Assembly: GCA_965661345.1 (NCBI GenBank)
Contig: CBFIDK010000005.1
Coordinates: forward strand, 46,423 to 110,422
Direction of reading: 5' to 3'
Origin: GCA-2862585 sp965661345
GTDB taxonomy: Bacteria; Bacteroidota; Bacteroidia; Flavobacteriales; UBA7312
Length of the DNA: 64,000 nt
Shown: piece by piece, positions 54,785 to 62,396 of the stretch
Position numbering within the stretch: the first letter of the stretch is position 1
Layout of the letters: each line of letters begins with the position of its first letter
Position numbers and translations under genes: made by a program
Notes under the pieces: generated by a model
Seen by the model: only the letters and a program-made list of their open reading frames with translations
What the model was told of the DNA's origin: nothing
Database searches by the model: none

Positions 54785-55840
54785 ATGAAAAAGGTCGACG
54801 TCTTAATTATAGGTCAGGGGATTGCGGGCACACTTTTGGCGCACGACCTTCTTGATAAAAAGCAAACCCTTGCCATTATTGACAAAAACCTAAGTGCATC
54901 TGCCAGTAGGGTCGCTGCTGGCATTATAAATCCAGTAGGCATGAAGCGTTGCATACCCTCTTTCAACGCTCATAACTTTCTTCCAAAAGCCATTGATAGG
55001 TATCAAGAGCTAGAGAAAAAACTCAATTCAACTTTTCTACACCTTAAACCCATTTTGCGCTTATTCTCAAACCATGAGGTCAAACATCAATGGCAAGTAA
55101 AGTATAGCAATACGGATATGCAGGATTATATTCGTGATATTTTACCAGCAAACAACACTCCTTATTTACTAGATGATTTTGGTTCCGCGCGCATAAACCC
55201 TTCTGGTTATTTGGATACAAATACCTTTTTAGATTCTTCAAGAGCATTTTTCAAAATATCCTGCGAATTTTTGGATGAAGAGTTTGACTTTTCACTGTAT
55301 AATCTAGAGACAAACACCTATAAGGCCATCGAAGCCAAAACAGTTATCTTTTGTGAAGGATTTAGACTTATGTACAACCCTTTGTTCCAAAATCTACCGT
55401 TAACACCAACAAAAGGAGAGGTTTTAACCATTCGTATTCCAGAAGTTAAGTCGTTTGATAGTGTTATAAGTAAAGGAGTATACATTCTTCCTCTAGGAAA
55501 TCATCTCTATACAGTTGGCGCAACGTATAACCATACAGATTTCACGGATAAGTTAACGGGTGAGGGCCAACAACACTTAAGGAAGAAAGTAAAAGAGATA
55601 TTAAATGTTGATTTTGAAGTCCTTTCTAGTGTAGCGGGAGTGCGCCCAACGGTTAAAGATCGGCGTTTTTTGATAGGTTTGCATCCTAAATATGACGCAA
55701 TTGGGGTGTTTAACGGCCTCGGCACTAGAGGAGTGCTACAAGCCCCTCTATTATCACACGATTTTAGCAACTTTTTAACGAAATCAACAAAAGGTATTCA
55801 AAATACTGAAAATCAGAGACTTAAAGCGTTTTTGTCTTAA
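54785..55840 (+). CDS. FAD-dependent oxidoreductase (DAO superfamily)
   Basis: A 351-residue cytoplasmic flavoprotein. The N-terminal VDVLIIGQGIAGTLLAHDL is the FAD Rossmann motif, followed by ASASRVAAGIINPVG; the C-terminal GVFNGLGTRGVLQAPLLSHDF supports the D-amino-acid oxidase / glycine oxidase / MnmC-like superfamily. The substrate cannot be told. It is separated by 39 bp from the PorP/SprF gene, so co-transcription is possible. Confidence 0.85.
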   Translation: MKKVDVLIIGQGIAGTLLAHDLLDKKQTLAIIDKNLSASASRVAAGIINPVGMKRCIPSFNAHNFLPKAIDRYQELEKKLNSTFLHLKPILRLFSNHEVKHQWQVKYSNTDMQDYIRDILPANNTPYLLDDFGSARINPSGYLDTNTFLDSSRAFFKISCEFLDEEFDFSLYNLETNTYKAIEAKTVIFCEGFRLMYNPLFQNLPLTPTKGEVLTIRIPEVKSFDSVISKGVYILPLGNHLYTVGATYNHTDFTDKLTGEGQQHLRKKVKEILNVDFEVLSSVAGVRPTVKDRRFLIGLHPKYDAIGVFNGLGTRGVLQAPLLSHDFSNFLTKSTKGIQNTENQRLKAFLS

Positions 55841-55921
55841 GTCATATACTACACCTAATAGCCTATTATCAACAGCATGGTGTTAAGAAGAACAAATTAA
55901 TTTTTTTTGGTGGTTATAGAA

Positions 55922-55929
55922 TAAATTTG
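55922..55929 (+). promoter_or_regulatory. -7 promoter box (TAAATTTG) of the porin gene
   Basis: TAAATTTG fits TAnnTTTG and lies 39 bp before the porin ATG. A T-rich stretch ending TTTG lies only 12 bp upstream, closer than the usual -33 spacing. Confidence 0.45.
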
Positions 55930-55968
55930 CATCTTGCGACCGTTATTAACCAATTTTAACTATTTATT

Positions 55969-57000
55969 ATGAAAAAGAATTTGCGTTTTGTTCTAGCATT
56001 AACGTTAGGACTAGCAACAACAGTTTCTGCACAAGATTGGTCTGTTGACTCTAGAACAAGAGTTAATTCGACTGAGGATGCTACGAGTACGGAGCAAAGA
56101 GTAAGAGCTGCTGTTGAATTTGGAGGAGAAACTGTAAGCGTTTTCGCTGAAATTAACTCTTCTGCTACTTTAGGTGCAGTTGCAAATGAAACTTTTACAA
56201 ATTCATTACGTCAAGCATATGCTACGACTAATATTATGGATTTTGCTTCATTTACAGCTGGTCGTATGGCATTAAACTTTGGAAGTGGTCGTATTTTAGG
56301 AGACAACAACTGGGTACAAGGAAACGGTAACACTTGGGACGGTTTCTTATTCGGAATCAACAATGATTTCGCTGACGTACACGTTGGATATGCTGCAACT
56401 GACATGACTGGTGCTTACGATGCTACTACTTTGTACGCTAACATCGGAAAAGATATGGGAGCTATGGGCTTCAATCTTTTATATGTTAACACTACTGAAG
56501 ATTTATCTGGTTCAGAAAACACTTCAATGGGTCTAGATGCAACTTATGCAATGGACAATGGTATTAACTTATCTTTAGGATACTATACTAACGATAATGG
56601 TACTACTGAAATGGACCTAACATCTTTAGGCGTTTCTTACGGTGTTAATGATGACTTAACTGTTTACGCTGGATACGATATGTACGGTGAGAATGGTTTC
56701 TACTTAGCATCAGGTAGCTTCGGTGACTTCTATGGTTCAGGTATGGAATACTCTACTATGACTTACGAAGGTACTGATATGTCTATCGGTGGTTCTTATG
56801 CAATGGGTGACTTCTCTATAGGAGCAACTATGCACACAATTGCTTCTGAAGACGAAACTATCGATTATTCTGTAATGGATCTTTCTTTAGGATACTCATT
56901 ATCTGACAACTCAGGTTTATCTGTTAACTACGCTACATCTGAAAGAGATGCTGCTAACGAGTTCACAAAAACTTGGATTTCTTTACATGTTGGATTCTAA
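55969..57000 (+). CDS. Porin-like outer-membrane beta-barrel, probably abundant
   Basis: A 343-residue protein with a signal peptide (about 1-21, ending VSAQ). The rest is short alternating strands and Gly/Asn/Asp turns (TLYANIGKDMGAMGFNLLYV, NGINLSLGYYTNDNGTTEMD), ending in a terminal Phe (SLHVGF), the mark of outer-membrane barrels. I do not recognise a named family. Codon use is strongly biased (GGT/GGA, TTC, AAC, GAC, TTA) and differs from its neighbours, suggesting very high expression. It has its own promoter box and a strong terminator. Confidence 0.75.
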   Translation: MKKNLRFVLALTLGLATTVSAQDWSVDSRTRVNSTEDATSTEQRVRAAVEFGGETVSVFAEINSSATLGAVANETFTNSLRQAYATTNIMDFASFTAGRMALNFGSGRILGDNNWVQGNGNTWDGFLFGINNDFADVHVGYAATDMTGAYDATTLYANIGKDMGAMGFNLLYVNTTEDLSGSENTSMGLDATYAMDNGINLSLGYYTNDNGTTEMDLTSLGVSYGVNDDLTVYAGYDMYGENGFYLASGSFGDFYGSGMEYSTMTYEGTDMSIGGSYAMGDFSIGATMHTIASEDETIDYSVMDLSLGYSLSDNSGLSVNYATSERDAANEFTKTWISLHVGF

Positions 57001-57024
57001 GAAATTTTAGAATATAATATTTGG

Positions 57025-57054
57025 AAGGGCGGTGTTTTCACCGCCCTTTTTTTT
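57025..57054 (+). terminator. Strong intrinsic terminator of the porin gene
   Basis: AAGGGCGGTG (57025-57034) and CACCGCCCTT (57039-57048) form a perfect 10-bp stem with a TTTT loop, then a T-tract. One of the strongest in the window. Confidence 0.92.
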
Positions 57055-57065
57055 AGCTTTGTTTT

Positions 57066-57470
57066 ATGAAGAAAGTTGAACACATAGGAATAGCCGTAAA
57101 AGACCTTGCTAATGCCAATGCCTTATTTGAAAAACTCTTTAACCAAGCTCATTATAAGGTTGAGGAAGTTGAATCGGAGGGTGTTTCTACATCCTTTTTT
57201 AGAGTAGGAGAGACTAAAATTGAACTTCTTCAGGCTCTTAGTTCAGATAGTCCTATTGCTAAGTTTATAGAAAAACGTGGAGAAGGCATTCACCACATCG
57301 CTTTTGAAGTTGATGACATACATTCAGAAATGAAGCGTTTGCAGAATGAAGGTTTTGAGCTTATCCATACAGAACCCAAAGATGGAGCCGACAACAAAAG
57401 AATTTGCTTTTTACACCCCAAAAGCACCAACGGAGTACTTATAGAGCTTTGTCAGGAAAAAAACCTTTAA
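57066..57470 (+). CDS. mce: Methylmalonyl-CoA epimerase
   Basis: A 134-residue vicinal-oxygen-chelate enzyme that interconverts (R)- and (S)-methylmalonyl-CoA in propionate metabolism. Metal ligands are visible: His in VEHIGIAVKD, His in GIHHIAFEVDD and Glu in VLIELCQE. It starts just after the porin terminator. Its 3' end overlaps the convergent HAD gene by 32 bp. Confidence 0.92.
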   Translation: MKKVEHIGIAVKDLANANALFEKLFNQAHYKVEEVESEGVSTSFFRVGETKIELLQALSSDSPIAKFIEKRGEGIHHIAFEVDDIHSEMKRLQNEGFELIHTEPKDGADNKRICFLHPKSTNGVLIELCQEKNL

Positions 57471-58062
57471 TGGACTTATTTGAAGGCCATAAAGCCGTTT
57501 TTAGACCCGCTTGGCTGGCTGAGGCCACATGTTGAATAGAATCGTCTATAAACAGTGTTTCTTGAGCTTTTATAGCGGCATCCTTTAGCAACCACTGAAA
57601 AGTCTCAATATCGGGTTTACGCCGGCCTATTTCATGAGATAAATACGCTTTTTTAAAGAACACATCCAAAGAGGGCTTTCCAAACTGTTCTTTCAATTCG
57701 GTATTTATTCTATCAATGTGAATAGCATTTGTATTGGATAGGAGGTAGAGGGAATAGTTTTTAGAAAGCGAGTCAAGCAGATTGAGGTTTTCTTCAGCAA
57801 AACCAATTAGCATAGCGTTCCACGCTTGGATTATTTTTTCTTCAGACTGTTCAGGAAGAATTTTTTGCATTTCAGAAACAAAGGTTTTGGGACTTACTTT
57901 TCCTGTTTCTAGCTTATCGAATAATTTATTTTGTTTTTGTTGGCTGTAGTGTAAGTCGAAATCATCAACGCCTAACGTTTCAAATGCCTTTTTGGTTAGT
58001 GCATAATCTATGTGATACAGCACACCGCCCAAATCAAATAATATATTTTTAATGCCCTCCAT
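57439..58062 (-). CDS. HAD-family phosphatase
   Basis: A 207-residue haloacid-dehalogenase-fold hydrolase. Motif I is ILFDLGGVLYHID (nucleophile Asp; the +2 position is Gly, as in the YihX-type FDLGGV group), motif II SNTNAIHID, motif III with the Lys of RRKPDIETFQWLL, and motif IV TLFIDDSIQHVASASQAGL. Substrate unknown; sugar or nucleotide phosphates are typical. The ATG at 58060-58062 is preferred to an upstream TTG. It converges with mce and overlaps it by 32 bp. Confidence 0.85.
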   Translation of the reverse strand: MEGIKNILFDLGGVLYHIDYALTKKAFETLGVDDFDLHYSQQKQNKLFDKLETGKVSPKTFVSEMQKILPEQSEEKIIQAWNAMLIGFAEENLNLLDSLSKNYSLYLLSNTNAIHIDRINTELKEQFGKPSLDVFFKKAYLSHEIGRRKPDIETFQWLLKDAAIKAQETLFIDDSIQHVASASQAGLKTALWPSNKSIKGFFPDKAL

Positions 58063-58098
58063 ATTTTGCAAAGGGTTGCAAGATACTCAACAAAAGTG

Positions 58099-58106
58099 TA
58101 ATATTG
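58099..58106 (+). promoter_or_regulatory. Promoter-like box TAATATTG before tRNA (CAT)
   Basis: The same octamer at the same distance (13 nt) as upstream of tRNA-Asn at 297; one mismatch to TAnnTTTG. Confidence 0.4.
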
Positions 58107-58119
58107 CAGTCTAAATTTT

Positions 58120-58193
58120 GGGCCTATAGCTCAGTTGGTTAGAGTAGCGGACTCATAATCCGTTGGTCCCTGGTTCGAGCCCAGGTGGGCCCA
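58120..58193 (+). tRNA. tRNA with CAT anticodon (elongator Met or Ile2)
   Basis: A 74-nt cloverleaf. The acceptor GGGCCTA pairs with TGGGCCC; the anticodon arm GCGGA-CTCATAA-TCCGT carries CAT at 58154-58156; the T arm is CCTGG-TTCGAGC-CCAGG. It is not an initiator: position 1-72 is a normal G-C pair and the anticodon stem lacks the three G-C pairs. A CAT anticodon means either elongator Met or, with lysidine at C34, Ile (AUA); sequence reading alone does not settle it. Confidence 0.9.
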
Positions 58194-58194
58194 C

Positions 58195-58225
58195 AAAAAA
58201 ACCACTCAATTGAGTGGTTTTTTTT
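58195..58225 (+). terminator. Palindromic terminator after tRNA (CAT), possibly bidirectional
   Basis: ACCACTCAATTGAGTGGT is a perfect palindrome flanked by A-run and T-run, so it can end the tRNA transcript on plus and the SGNH gene transcript on minus. Confidence 0.85.
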
Positions 58226-58247
58226 ATATCATTTAATCTTATCGTAT

Positions 58248-59108
58248 TCAATTAATATATTCGGGGTCGTGATTATTACATATATCATCTGCAACCTCAT
58301 GTAAGTCGGTATTAAAACCAGTTTTATAACTAATTGTACTTAAATCTACATTATAGATACATTTCAACCAAATTAGTGAACCTGTTTCTATAATAATATC
58401 TCCTTGATGCCCTTTGTTATCAACAAATAATGAAGTTTCTTTTGGGCCAAATCTTGAAATCTGATCAATTAGTTGATTGTCAACATTCATTTGATCCAAG
58501 TTAACTGATGCCCAACCTGTAGGGATAGTAAAAATTTTTGTCGATGGAAATTCAATTCGTAACTGATCTACCATTTCATTGTGAACGACATCGTTCACAA
58601 AATAATTATATAATTCTTGTATCGATGAAAATCCATATTCTTGAGCTCGTTGTTGCCAATCTACTGGAAAATCAATTTGTGGTATCGCAATAAAGATTTT
58701 GATGTTTGGATTATTTTGTGTGGCATAGTTTATCCACTCACGATGACCTTCTATTCGATCAATAGTATCATGACCAGCTGTCATCCCAAAAATTTCTATA
58801 TCACCTTTATCTAAAGCGATCTTAATGTCAAGGTGTTCTTGAGTAAGTGAATCATTCCAAAAATTAATTGGACGTCCATTTTCACCTCCTCTAGTAATTC
58901 TGGTGCTATTATGTTCAACAAATCCAGCATGATTAGCCAACACGTCTAATTTTTCTGCATATGGTCTGAAAAAACTATTACCAATTAGCAGCATATTATA
59001 TCCTTCTGAACTCTCGGTAACAGGAATATATGCAGCGGGTAAGTTATCTTCTTGTTTACAACCAATAAAAACTGTAAATAAAAACGTTAATAAAATTACA
59101 TTTTTCAT
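58248..59108 (-). CDS. SGNH/GDSL-hydrolase-like lipoprotein
   Basis: A 286-residue lipoprotein (LTFLFTVFIGCKQE, Cys at about residue 17). NMLLIGNSFFRPYAEKLDVLANHAGF resembles block I of SGNH hydrolases, with the Ser of GNS as candidate nucleophile; GMTAGHDTI and a late DNKGHQGDIIIE segment could supply the other blocks. The exact family is uncertain. If active, it would be an esterase or deacetylase acting in the periplasm. It is a lone gene between two hairpins. Confidence 0.6.
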   Translation of the reverse strand: MKNVILLTFLFTVFIGCKQEDNLPAAYIPVTESSEGYNMLLIGNSFFRPYAEKLDVLANHAGFVEHNSTRITRGGENGRPINFWNDSLTQEHLDIKIALDKGDIEIFGMTAGHDTIDRIEGHREWINYATQNNPNIKIFIAIPQIDFPVDWQQRAQEYGFSSIQELYNYFVNDVVHNEMVDQLRIEFPSTKIFTIPTGWASVNLDQMNVDNQLIDQISRFGPKETSLFVDNKGHQGDIIIETGSLIWLKCIYNVDLSTISYKTGFNTDLHEVADDICNNHDPEYIN

Positions 59109-59168
59109 TTCGTTAATTTAATGATATTTTTCTGCAAAAAAGTTCAAAAATAAATCTTTAGGCTCACC

Positions 59169-59210
59169 AAAGCGGAATCCAATCTCATTTGAGGTTTTTT
59201 CCGCTTTTTT
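59169..59210 (+). terminator. Orphan terminator-like hairpin
   Basis: AAAGCGGAA and TTCCGCTTT form a 9-bp stem around a 21-nt loop that can itself fold (CTCA/TGAG), followed by a T-run, oriented for plus-strand transcripts. No plus-strand gene ends here: the last plus-strand unit stops at 58225, about 900 bp earlier. Confidence 0.55.
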
Positions 59211-59247
59211 ATATATTAGTACAAGCCATCCTTAAAGGCAAAAACTT

Positions 59248-59511
59248 ATGAAAAACTTGCGATTTAAAGCCAATACCTTTCATTTATTCAAGCATGATCT
59301 TTTTCTAGCGGGACTAGAATTTGGCTTAGCAACTCAGCTTTTAGAACAAGAGGCTGCTCTCAGATATATTCAAACACTCTTCATGGATTTACAATGTCAT
59401 ATTTTTGAAAAAACGTACGTGTATCGCAATTTTTCCTATACTAACCGTTACCCTTACCTTAAATACCACATAGTGGAGATTAAGCCAAAGAGTTGTAAAT
59501 TTGTACCCTAA
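59248..59511 (+). CDS. Hypothetical protein
   Basis: An 87-residue reading frame with an ATG start and a mix of Lys, Phe, Tyr and Leu. No signal peptide, membrane helix or known motif was recognised. The C-terminal half is rich in Tyr (EKTYVYRNFSYTNRYPYLKYH). It lies between an orphan hairpin and nhaA with no overlap to other genes. It may be a real small gene or a chance frame. Confidence 0.35.
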   Translation: MKNLRFKANTFHLFKHDLFLAGLEFGLATQLLEQEAALRYIQTLFMDLQCHIFEKTYVYRNFSYTNRYPYLKYHIVEIKPKSCKFVP

Positions 59512-59592
59512 AATCAGAGTAAGAAACGGCAACGTGCCGCACTTGCTATAACATAATAATCATTTAGAAAGTCTTTCAATTTAAATTATACA

Positions 59593-60918
59593 ATGAATAA
59601 AGAAGAGAAAAACACTTTTTTAAGCCCAATACAAAAATTTATAAAAGCTGAAAGTTTCAGTGGTGTACTTCTTTTTGTTTCTATGGTTCTTGCATTGGTT
59701 CTTTCCAATTCACCAATAAGAGAATACTTTAGTGCCATTTGGGATTATAAAGTTGGTATTACATCAGACAACTTTGAACTGGTAAAGCCATTAATTTTAT
59801 GGATAAATGACGGATTAATGGCCATCTTCTTTTTCCTAATTGGACTTGAAATAAAAAGAGAAATCCTACTGGGCGAACTAAATTCTTTAAAAAAAGCCGC
59901 ATTGCCAATTTTTGCAGCTATAGGAGGAATGCTTATTCCGTTATCACTTTTTTTAGTCTTGAATAATAATTCTGAAACAATAAACGGTTGGGGTATTCCC
60001 ATGGCTACAGACATTGCGTTTACTTTGGCCATATTGAAATTACTTGGAAACAAAGTGCCCTTGAGTTTAAAGATATTTCTAACCGCCTTTGCTATCATAG
60101 ATGACATTGGCGCCGTTCTGGTAATTGCAATATTTTATACGGCAGATATATCTTGGATATTACTGTTGTTTGCTGGAATATTATTCTCAGTTTTATATGT
60201 ATTATCTTATCTAAGAATTTACAATAAGGCCGTATTACTTATTTTTGGGTTTACCATATGGCTACTGTTCTTAAAATCTGGTGTACACCCTACAGTTGCA
60301 GGAATATTATTGGCTTTTGCAGTTCCTATAAGGCAACGAATATCAGAATTTAGATACGCCCAAAAACTTGAAAACATTCTCAAACGACTAACAGCTTCTA
60401 ACAACACAAACAAATTACCAGTATTATCAAAAAGTCAAATAGCAGAAATAGATAATCTCGAAGAATGGACCAATAAAGTCCAATCCCCATTGCAACATTT
60501 AGAACACCGTTTGCATTATTGGGTAGCATTTCTAATAATGCCCATCTTTGCGCTTTCAAATGCAGGGGTTTACGTTTCGAGCGATATGGTTGTAGACCTT
60601 TCTTTTGCCTTGAATATAGCCGCATCACTATTCATAGGGAAAGCCCTTGGCGTATCTCTATTTTCATACCTTAGTATTAAATTGAAAGTAGCCGAACTGC
60701 CCAAACAAACAACTTTTATAGATATAATAGGGGTGGCAATACTTTCTGGAGTAGGCTTTACAATGTCATTATTTATTGGAGGATTGGCCTTTAATAACAA
60801 CGATGTTTTTATGAATTCGGCAAAAATAGGAATTATAGTAGGCTCTGTTGTTTCTGGAGTAGTCGGTTACATTGTATTAAGGTGGTCAATTCTAAGAAAA
60901 GAAAGCTTACAACAATAA
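59593..60918 (+). CDS. nhaA: Na+/H+ antiporter NhaA
   Basis: A 441-residue inner-membrane antiporter exchanging sodium for protons, for pH and salt control. The family motifs are clear: the N-terminal SPIQKFIKAESFSGVLLF and FFFLIGLEIKREILLGEL, then ATDIAFTLAILKLLG and FAIIDDIGAVLVIAIFY with the paired ion-binding Asp residues (Asp163/Asp164 equivalents). The length is slightly above E. coli NhaA (388), due to a loop at about 260-300. It stands alone, with GC-richer sequence on both sides; see findings. Confidence 0.95.
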   Translation: MNKEEKNTFLSPIQKFIKAESFSGVLLFVSMVLALVLSNSPIREYFSAIWDYKVGITSDNFELVKPLILWINDGLMAIFFFLIGLEIKREILLGELNSLKKAALPIFAAIGGMLIPLSLFLVLNNNSETINGWGIPMATDIAFTLAILKLLGNKVPLSLKIFLTAFAIIDDIGAVLVIAIFYTADISWILLLFAGILFSVLYVLSYLRIYNKAVLLIFGFTIWLLFLKSGVHPTVAGILLAFAVPIRQRISEFRYAQKLENILKRLTASNNTNKLPVLSKSQIAEIDNLEEWTNKVQSPLQHLEHRLHYWVAFLIMPIFALSNAGVYVSSDMVVDLSFALNIAASLFIGKALGVSLFSYLSIKLKVAELPKQTTFIDIIGVAILSGVGFTMSLFIGGLAFNNNDVFMNSAKIGIIVGSVVSGVVGYIVLRWSILRKESLQQ

Positions 60919-60964
60919 ACGTAGGTCAGGCGGTAGCACTAAACCATTTGACGCACAGCAACGC

Positions 60965-61504
60965 TTATTGTTCAAGAATCATTTTCTTTTCAATAGTTCC
61001 ATCGTCATAGATGTAAAAGAGCGCTTTGTTTGTTAGCTTTGTAGATGTTATTTCTTTTCCTAAAAGATTCACTACTTTGACTAACACTCTATCGTCACAC
61101 ACAATTTCTTGACTATCTATTCCCGTTGCATTACAATCAGTGCCTACTTTAAGCATGCTATAAGCTGGTGTTACAAAGTTTGCTTTATCTCCATCACATT
61201 CAAAAATAACTGGAGTAACTAACTCATTTCCGAAATTTAAATCAACGGTTAACGTATCATTTTTAAACACATAAGGGTTTGTCCCAGGTATATGATTTCC
61301 ATCTCCCGCTTCATAGGTTTGATAGAGTGAATCGCAGTTACTTTCCACACAATAATAGGTATACCGAATTCCATCTTCGAAAAGATACATCGTATTAAGA
61401 TTTACTTCGTAAACCCACTTGCCTTCAATAGGGTGTGTATTTTGTGCTTGAACCATTTGAGTAAGCCCAAAAGCAAAAGCGACTAATAGATTTTTTTTGT
61501 TCAT
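60965..61504 (-). CDS. Secreted protein, T9SS-like C-terminus
   Basis: A 179-residue protein with a signal peptide (AFAFGLTQMVQAQ). IEGKWVYEVNLNTMYLFEDGIRYTYYC and a KNDTLTVDLNFG strand suggest a small lipocalin-like beta domain (about 25-125). The end VKVVNLLGKEITSTKL... IYDDGTIEKKMIL looks like a shortened type A sorting domain. Function unknown. The PNP motif usual at the start of the domain is not present, so T9SS export is tentative. Confidence 0.65.
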   Translation of the reverse strand: MNKKNLLVAFAFGLTQMVQAQNTHPIEGKWVYEVNLNTMYLFEDGIRYTYYCVESNCDSLYQTYEAGDGNHIPGTNPYVFKNDTLTVDLNFGNELVTPVIFECDGDKANFVTPAYSMLKVGTDCNATGIDSQEIVCDDRVLVKVVNLLGKEITSTKLTNKALFYIYDDGTIEKKMILEQ

Positions 61505-61561
61505 AATAATACTTGTAAAGATTAGCTAAGGTAAAAAAAAATGGAATGTAAATAAAGTAAA

Positions 61562-61727
61562 GGTCTAACTGCCAGGGGTAAAGACATGTATTTGAAATTG
61601 GCCATACAAGAATTTGAAAAAATTTATCATAATTTACTAAAGAAGATAAATTCAACAAATCAACTGAATAAAAAAGGAAATTGACCAGTTGGGTAAATTC
61701 ATTAAAGTGCTTTTAGTAAGACCTTAA
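61562..61727 (+). pseudogene. Decayed MarR-family regulator fragment
   Basis: From 61562 the frame reads GLTARGKDMYLKLAIQEFEK, then a NLLKKINSTNQLN stretch, then stops at 61682. With one frame change in the poly-A stretch at about 61670-61681 it continues KKEIDQLGKFIKVLLVRP to a stop at 61725-61727. This resembles the wing and C-terminal dimer helices of MarR-type regulators (LT.KG..L, then LL..L..EE...L..LL..L). The DNA-binding part upstream is gone. The call rests on pattern recall. Confidence 0.45.
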
Positions 61728-61741
61728 GGAACAAAGCCGAC

Positions 61742-62386
61742 TTATTCACTCTCTTTTCTTTGAATATAATAACTTATCCCGATTGATTGATAAAGAAACC
61801 GATCTTCTCCACTACCATAATCCCAGCCATCAAACCCATCATGATTAACGATATTTCTAGTGATTTCTAAATTTAATTTAAAGCTAGTTGAAATTTGATA
61901 CGTAGCCCCAGCGCCGTAGAGTATCTTGCTTGAAGTACCAGAGTAAGAATTTAAAGGAACTTGGCCGCCATCAAAAACTAAATTTCTAAAAGCGTCAAAG
62001 TTCACAGAGCCTAAACCACCTTTGGCATACACTCCAAAATCATTCTTTTCGAAAATCTCAAGTTCAGCAAAAAGGTTGAATTCTGTAAATTCTCCATTCC
62101 AAATTTCAATATCATTTGAACCTTCAATTTCTGAATTCATATAGCTTACACCAAATAACATATTGTCAGTTAAATGATATGAAGCAGAAATCTTAATTGA
62201 ATTTTTAGCATCATCCCTGTCGTTATAGCCGGTATACATATCAGGAGAATGGCTGTCTATGTCTAAATCTGGATGATTCTCATCCAAAACAAAACCATAA
62301 TTTAACGTTAAGAAATAATCTCCCTTTGATTGTCCAAAAACAAACAAAGGAGAGATTAAAATTATTAGAATTAATATCTTTTTCAT
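61742..62386 (-). CDS. Outer-membrane beta-barrel protein (OmpA-like porin fold)
   Basis: A 214-residue protein: signal peptide (about 1-19, LIILISPLFVFGQS), then about eight beta strands with the alternating hydrophobic pattern (DYFLTLNYGFVLDEN, NSIKISASYHLTDNMLFGVSYM, LYGAGATYQISTSFKLNLEI), and a terminal strand IGISYYI just before the charged tail. It fits the OMP_b-brl / OmpA-like superfamily, without a peptidoglycan-binding domain. It is 10 bp downstream of the HYR/TSP3 cargo gene stop, so the two may form an operon. Exact role unknown. Confidence 0.75.
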   Translation of the reverse strand: MKKILILIILISPLFVFGQSKGDYFLTLNYGFVLDENHPDLDIDSHSPDMYTGYNDRDDAKNSIKISASYHLTDNMLFGVSYMNSEIEGSNDIEIWNGEFTEFNLFAELEIFEKNDFGVYAKGGLGSVNFDAFRNLVFDGGQVPLNSYSGTSSKILYGAGATYQISTSFKLNLEITRNIVNHDGFDGWDYGSGEDRFLYQSIGISYYIQRKESE

Positions 62387-62396
62387 ACTTAATTAT

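Noticed and set aside
61425..61658. Minus-strand 77-residue frame upstream of the secreted protein
   Set aside because: Overlaps the signal peptide of the 60965-61504 gene in another frame and the plus-strand MarR remnant; no protein-like features of its own.
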